Of a DNA stretch of 64,000 nucleotides, positions 61,818-64,000 are shown in pieces. The notes below the pieces were generated by a model that did not search any database, had not been told where the DNA came from, and was given only the letters and a program-made list of their open reading frames with translations. The stretch is from Burkholderiales bacterium 67-32 (lineage in GTDB: Bacteria > Pseudomonadota > Gammaproteobacteria > Burkholderiales > Burkholderiaceae_B). The stretch lies in contig MKUP01000023.1 of NCBI GenBank assembly GCA_001898625.1, forward strand, positions 1-64,000, read 5' to 3'. The position numbers and the translations under genes are program-made. Numbering within the stretch: position 1 is the stretch's first letter; every line of letters begins with the position of its first letter.

Positions 61818-63110
61818 ATGAAAATCCATATCCAGGGCGGCCGCCTGATCGACCCGGCCAACGGCGTGGACGCCGTCAACGACATCTACATCGCCGCGGG
61901 ACGCGTGGTCGGCATCGGCCAGGCGCCTGCGGGCTTCGTGCCCAACCGCCTGGTCGACGCGCGCGGCCTGGCGGTCCTGCCCGGCCTGGTGGACCTGTCC
62001 GCCCGGCTGCGCGAACCCGGTTTCGAGCACCGCGCCACGCTGGAGTCCGAATTGCAGGCGGCGCTGGCCGGCGGCGTGACCAGCCTGGTGTTGCCGCCCG
62101 ATACCGATCCGGTGCTGGACGAGCCTGGACTGGTCGAGATGCTCAAACACCGCGCGCGCCAGCTGAACCAGTCGCACGTCTACCCGCTGGGCGCGATGAC
62201 CGTCGGCCTGAAAGGCGAGATCCTCACCGAGATGGCCGAGCTGACCGAGGCCGGCTGCGTGGCGTTCTCGCAGGCGGATGCGCATATCGCCGACACCAAC
62301 GTGCTGCTGCGCGCCATGCAGTACGCCCGCACCTTCGACTACGCGCTGTGGCTGCGTCCGGAAGACCCCTGGCTGGCCCGCGAAGGCGTGGCCGCCAGCG
62401 GCGCCATGGCCTCGCGCCTGGGCCTGGCCGGCATTCCCGAGCAGGCCGAGACCATTGCCCTGCACACGCTGTTCGAACTGCAGCGCGCCACCCGCGCGCG
62501 CCTGCACCTGTGCCGCATCTCCAGCGCCGCCGGGATCGAGCTGGTGCGCCGCGCCCGCGCCGAGGGCCTGCCGGTGACCTGCGACGTCAGCGCCCACCAC
62601 GTGCACCTGACCGACGTAGACATCGGCTACTTCGACGCGCATTGCCGGTTGACGCCGCCGCTACGCGGCCAGCGCGACCGCGATGCCATCCGGGCCGCCC
62701 TGGCGGACGGTACCATCGACGCGATCTGCTCGGACCACACGCCGGTGGACGAGGACTACAAGCTGCTGCCCTTCGGCGAGGCCGAGCCCGGCGCCACGGG
62801 CCTGGAGCTGCTGCTGTCGCTGGCGCTGAAATGGGCCCGCGACGCCGACCTGCCGGTTTCGCGCGCGGTCTCGCGGGTCACCAGCGAACCCGCCCGGGTC
62901 CTGGGCACCAAAGTGCTGGCCTCGTGCGGGCAACTGGGCGCGGGGGCGCTGGCCGACCTCTGCCTGGTGGACCTGGACGCGCACTGGCTGGTCAGCGAGG
63001 ACAGCCTGCTGAGCCAGGGCAAACACACACCGTTCCTTGGCATGGAATTGCCGGGCAAGGTCCGCATGACCATCGTCGCCGGTCACGTGGCCTACGAGGC
63101 GACGGCCTGA
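61818..63110 (+). CDS. pyrC': Dihydroorotase-like subunit PyrC' (predicted inactive)
   Basis: This 430-residue dihydroorotase homologue lacks the metal-binding HxH: the block PGLVDLSARLREPG has Ser61 and Arg63 where active enzymes have His-x-His. Later blocks such as ICSDHTPVDEDYK remain. In Pseudomonas the same kind of inactive PyrC' is needed for assembly of PyrB, and an active dihydroorotase is encoded elsewhere; I infer the same here. It directly follows pyrB and precedes plsC. Confidence 0.9.
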   Translation: MKIHIQGGRLIDPANGVDAVNDIYIAAGRVVGIGQAPAGFVPNRLVDARGLAVLPGLVDLSARLREPGFEHRATLESELQAALAGGVTSLVLPPDTDPVLDEPGLVEMLKHRARQLNQSHVYPLGAMTVGLKGEILTEMAELTEAGCVAFSQADAHIADTNVLLRAMQYARTFDYALWLRPEDPWLAREGVAASGAMASRLGLAGIPEQAETIALHTLFELQRATRARLHLCRISSAAGIELVRRARAEGLPVTCDVSAHHVHLTDVDIGYFDAHCRLTPPLRGQRDRDAIRAALADGTIDAICSDHTPVDEDYKLLPFGEAEPGATGLELLLSLALKWARDADLPVSRAVSRVTSEPARVLGTKVLASCGQLGAGALADLCLVDLDAHWLVSEDSLLSQGKHTPFLGMELPGKVRMTIVAGHVAYEATA

Positions 63111-63112
63111 TC

Positions 63113-63877
63113 GTGCTTGCCTGGTTTCGCCTGGCCGCCCACCTGCTGCGGTTCTCGCTGCGTTTCCTGCTCGTCACGTTGTGGGTGATATTCGGCCTCA
63201 TCGTGCTGGCCACGGTGTTCCGGCGGTTCGAGGTGGCACAGCGCGACCGGATCAACAACTGGTGGTCCCGCTGGCTGCTGCGCTGGTGCGGCGTGCGGGT
63301 CTACGTCAGCGGCCATCCGCCCGTGGACGGCGCCGCCTTGCTGATCGCCAACCACGTGTCGTGGCTGGACATCTACGCGCTCAGCAGCGTGCGCTGCACC
63401 ATCTTCGTCGGCAAACAGGAACTGCGTTCCTGGCCGGTGCTGGGCTGGCTGATCGCCGGGGTCGGCACGGTGTTCATCGAACGCGGCAACCGGCGCGCGC
63501 TGCACCACGTGGCCCAGGCCATGCGTGAACGGTTCGACCGGGGGCAATTGATCGGACTGTTCCCCGAGGGGACCACCTCGGACGGTTTCGATGTGCTGCC
63601 CTTCCACGCCGCCCTGTTCGAACCCGCGCGGCGCGCCGGCGTACCCGTGGTGCCGGTCGCCCTGCGCTATCTCCAGCACGGCCAGCGCACCGCCGTGGCC
63701 GCGTATGTGGGCGAGGAAACCCTGCTGGGCAATGCGTGGCGGGTCCTGGGTTCGACCGGCATGGCGGTCCAGGTCGTATACCTGCCCGCGGTCGCAGTCG
63801 ACGGCGGCGATGAGGACCACCGCCATGCGATGGCCGCGCGCGTGCGCGAGGCGATCCGGGCCGAAGTGCTTGTTTGA
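63113..63877 (+). CDS. plsC: Lysophospholipid (1-acyl-glycerol-3-phosphate) acyltransferase
   Basis: This 254-residue membrane-bound acyltransferase has two hydrophobic segments at the N terminus (LLRFSLRFLLVTLWVIFGLIVL). The acyltransferase motifs are NHVSWLDIY (HxxxxD) and FPEGTTSDG. It acylates lysophosphatidate or related lysolipids at the inner membrane. The GTG start at 63113 is two bases after the pyrC' stop. Related genes OlsA/NlaB-type are alternatives. Confidence 0.88.
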   Translation: MLAWFRLAAHLLRFSLRFLLVTLWVIFGLIVLATVFRRFEVAQRDRINNWWSRWLLRWCGVRVYVSGHPPVDGAALLIANHVSWLDIYALSSVRCTIFVGKQELRSWPVLGWLIAGVGTVFIERGNRRALHHVAQAMRERFDRGQLIGLFPEGTTSDGFDVLPFHAALFEPARRAGVPVVPVALRYLQHGQRTAVAAYVGEETLLGNAWRVLGSTGMAVQVVYLPAVAVDGGDEDHRHAMAARVREAIRAEVLV

Positions 63878-63950
63878 TGGGTTCGCCCGGCTTGCCAATC
63901 GACTTTCGTCGAGTTAATGTATTGCAAATGCGATGCGTACTGGGAATGCC

Positions 63951-64000
63951 ATGAAAACTGCCACGCTTCCTCCCTTGCGGGTCGAGCCGGAACTGCGTGA
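63951..64000 (+). CDS. N terminus of a small protein, possibly a ribbon-helix-helix antitoxin (cut by window edge)
   Basis: Only about 16 codons are visible (MKTATLPPLRVEPELR). ATG at 63951, preceded by GGGAATGCC. Short beta-strand-like N termini of this kind (TLPPLRVEPELR) occur in ribbon-helix-helix antitoxins of the ParD or YlcI type, but too little sequence is present to be sure. The 73 bases between plsC and this gene are AT-rich and can hold a promoter. Confidence 0.4.
   Translation, partial: MKTATLPPLRVEPELR

Noticed and set aside
60825-62642. A 605-codon minus-strand frame opposite pyrB and pyrC'
   Set aside because: Shadow frame; both plus-strand genes have clear motifs and tight operon spacing.

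Overview
The window is GC-rich (roughly two thirds G+C by eye) and gene-dense. It looks like the chromosome of a Bordetella/Achromobacter-type betaproteobacterium (Alcaligenaceae, Burkholderiales). The pointers are four orphan Bug-type (tripartite tricarboxylate transporter) solute-binding proteins, many LysR regulators, and housekeeping strings typical of that group: pilD-coaE ... zapD-yacG ... Nudix/ThiE-DUF815 ... argJ, and hemL-thiE-thiD / rubredoxin-algH-ruvX-pyrR-pyrB-pyrC'-plsC. I found no transposase, tRNA, rRNA or CRISPR array.

Layout. 1-565: the N-terminal part of a proline-rich protein built from a 69-residue repeat, running off the left edge. 832-4991: a five-gene minus-strand operon with two YCII/DGPF proteins, a VOC protein, an ECF sigma factor of the large TPR-containing type and an SmvA-like drug exporter. 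5242-9197: a Bug protein with an amidohydrolase, a LysR regulator and a DJ-1/PfpI protein. 9316-10755: a second MFS exporter. 10836-15581: a LysR-sulfatase-Bug-sulfatase cluster. 15651-17853: a CoxG-like protein, a protein with a TALE-like repeat signature at its C terminus, and an acyl-CoA thioesterase. 17968-23849: LysR, aspartate ammonia-lyase and the glutamate/aspartate ABC importer gltIJKL. 23874-31600: LysR with a D-malate/tartrate dehydrogenase, a fluoroacetate-dehalogenase-like hydrolase, a citrate-synthase homologue carrying a DNA-binding domain, a GST, a TtuD-like glycerate kinase and an M20 amidohydrolase.

31761-42465: envelope, lipid and sugar functions (aminopeptidase lipoprotein, FadD, phospholipase A, inositol phosphatase, MnmC, GH31, NlpE-like lipoprotein). 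42599-56117: the pilD-coaE-zapD-yacG-Nudix-DUF815-argJ string, broken in three places by accessory cassettes: Bug+LysR, LysR+monooxygenase+Bug, and a hipBA toxin-antitoxin module with an elaborate operator. 56169-63877: heme, thiamine and pyrimidine genes, rubredoxin, algH, ruvX and an acyltransferase.

The main biochemical themes are uptake and degradation of organic acids (aspartate/glutamate, D-malate or tartrate, possibly haloacetates) and of sulfate esters. The least explained items are the TALE-like protein at 16554-17504, the 69-residue-repeat protein at the left edge, the DNA-binding citrate-synthase homologue, and the sulfatase-Bug-sulfatase cluster.
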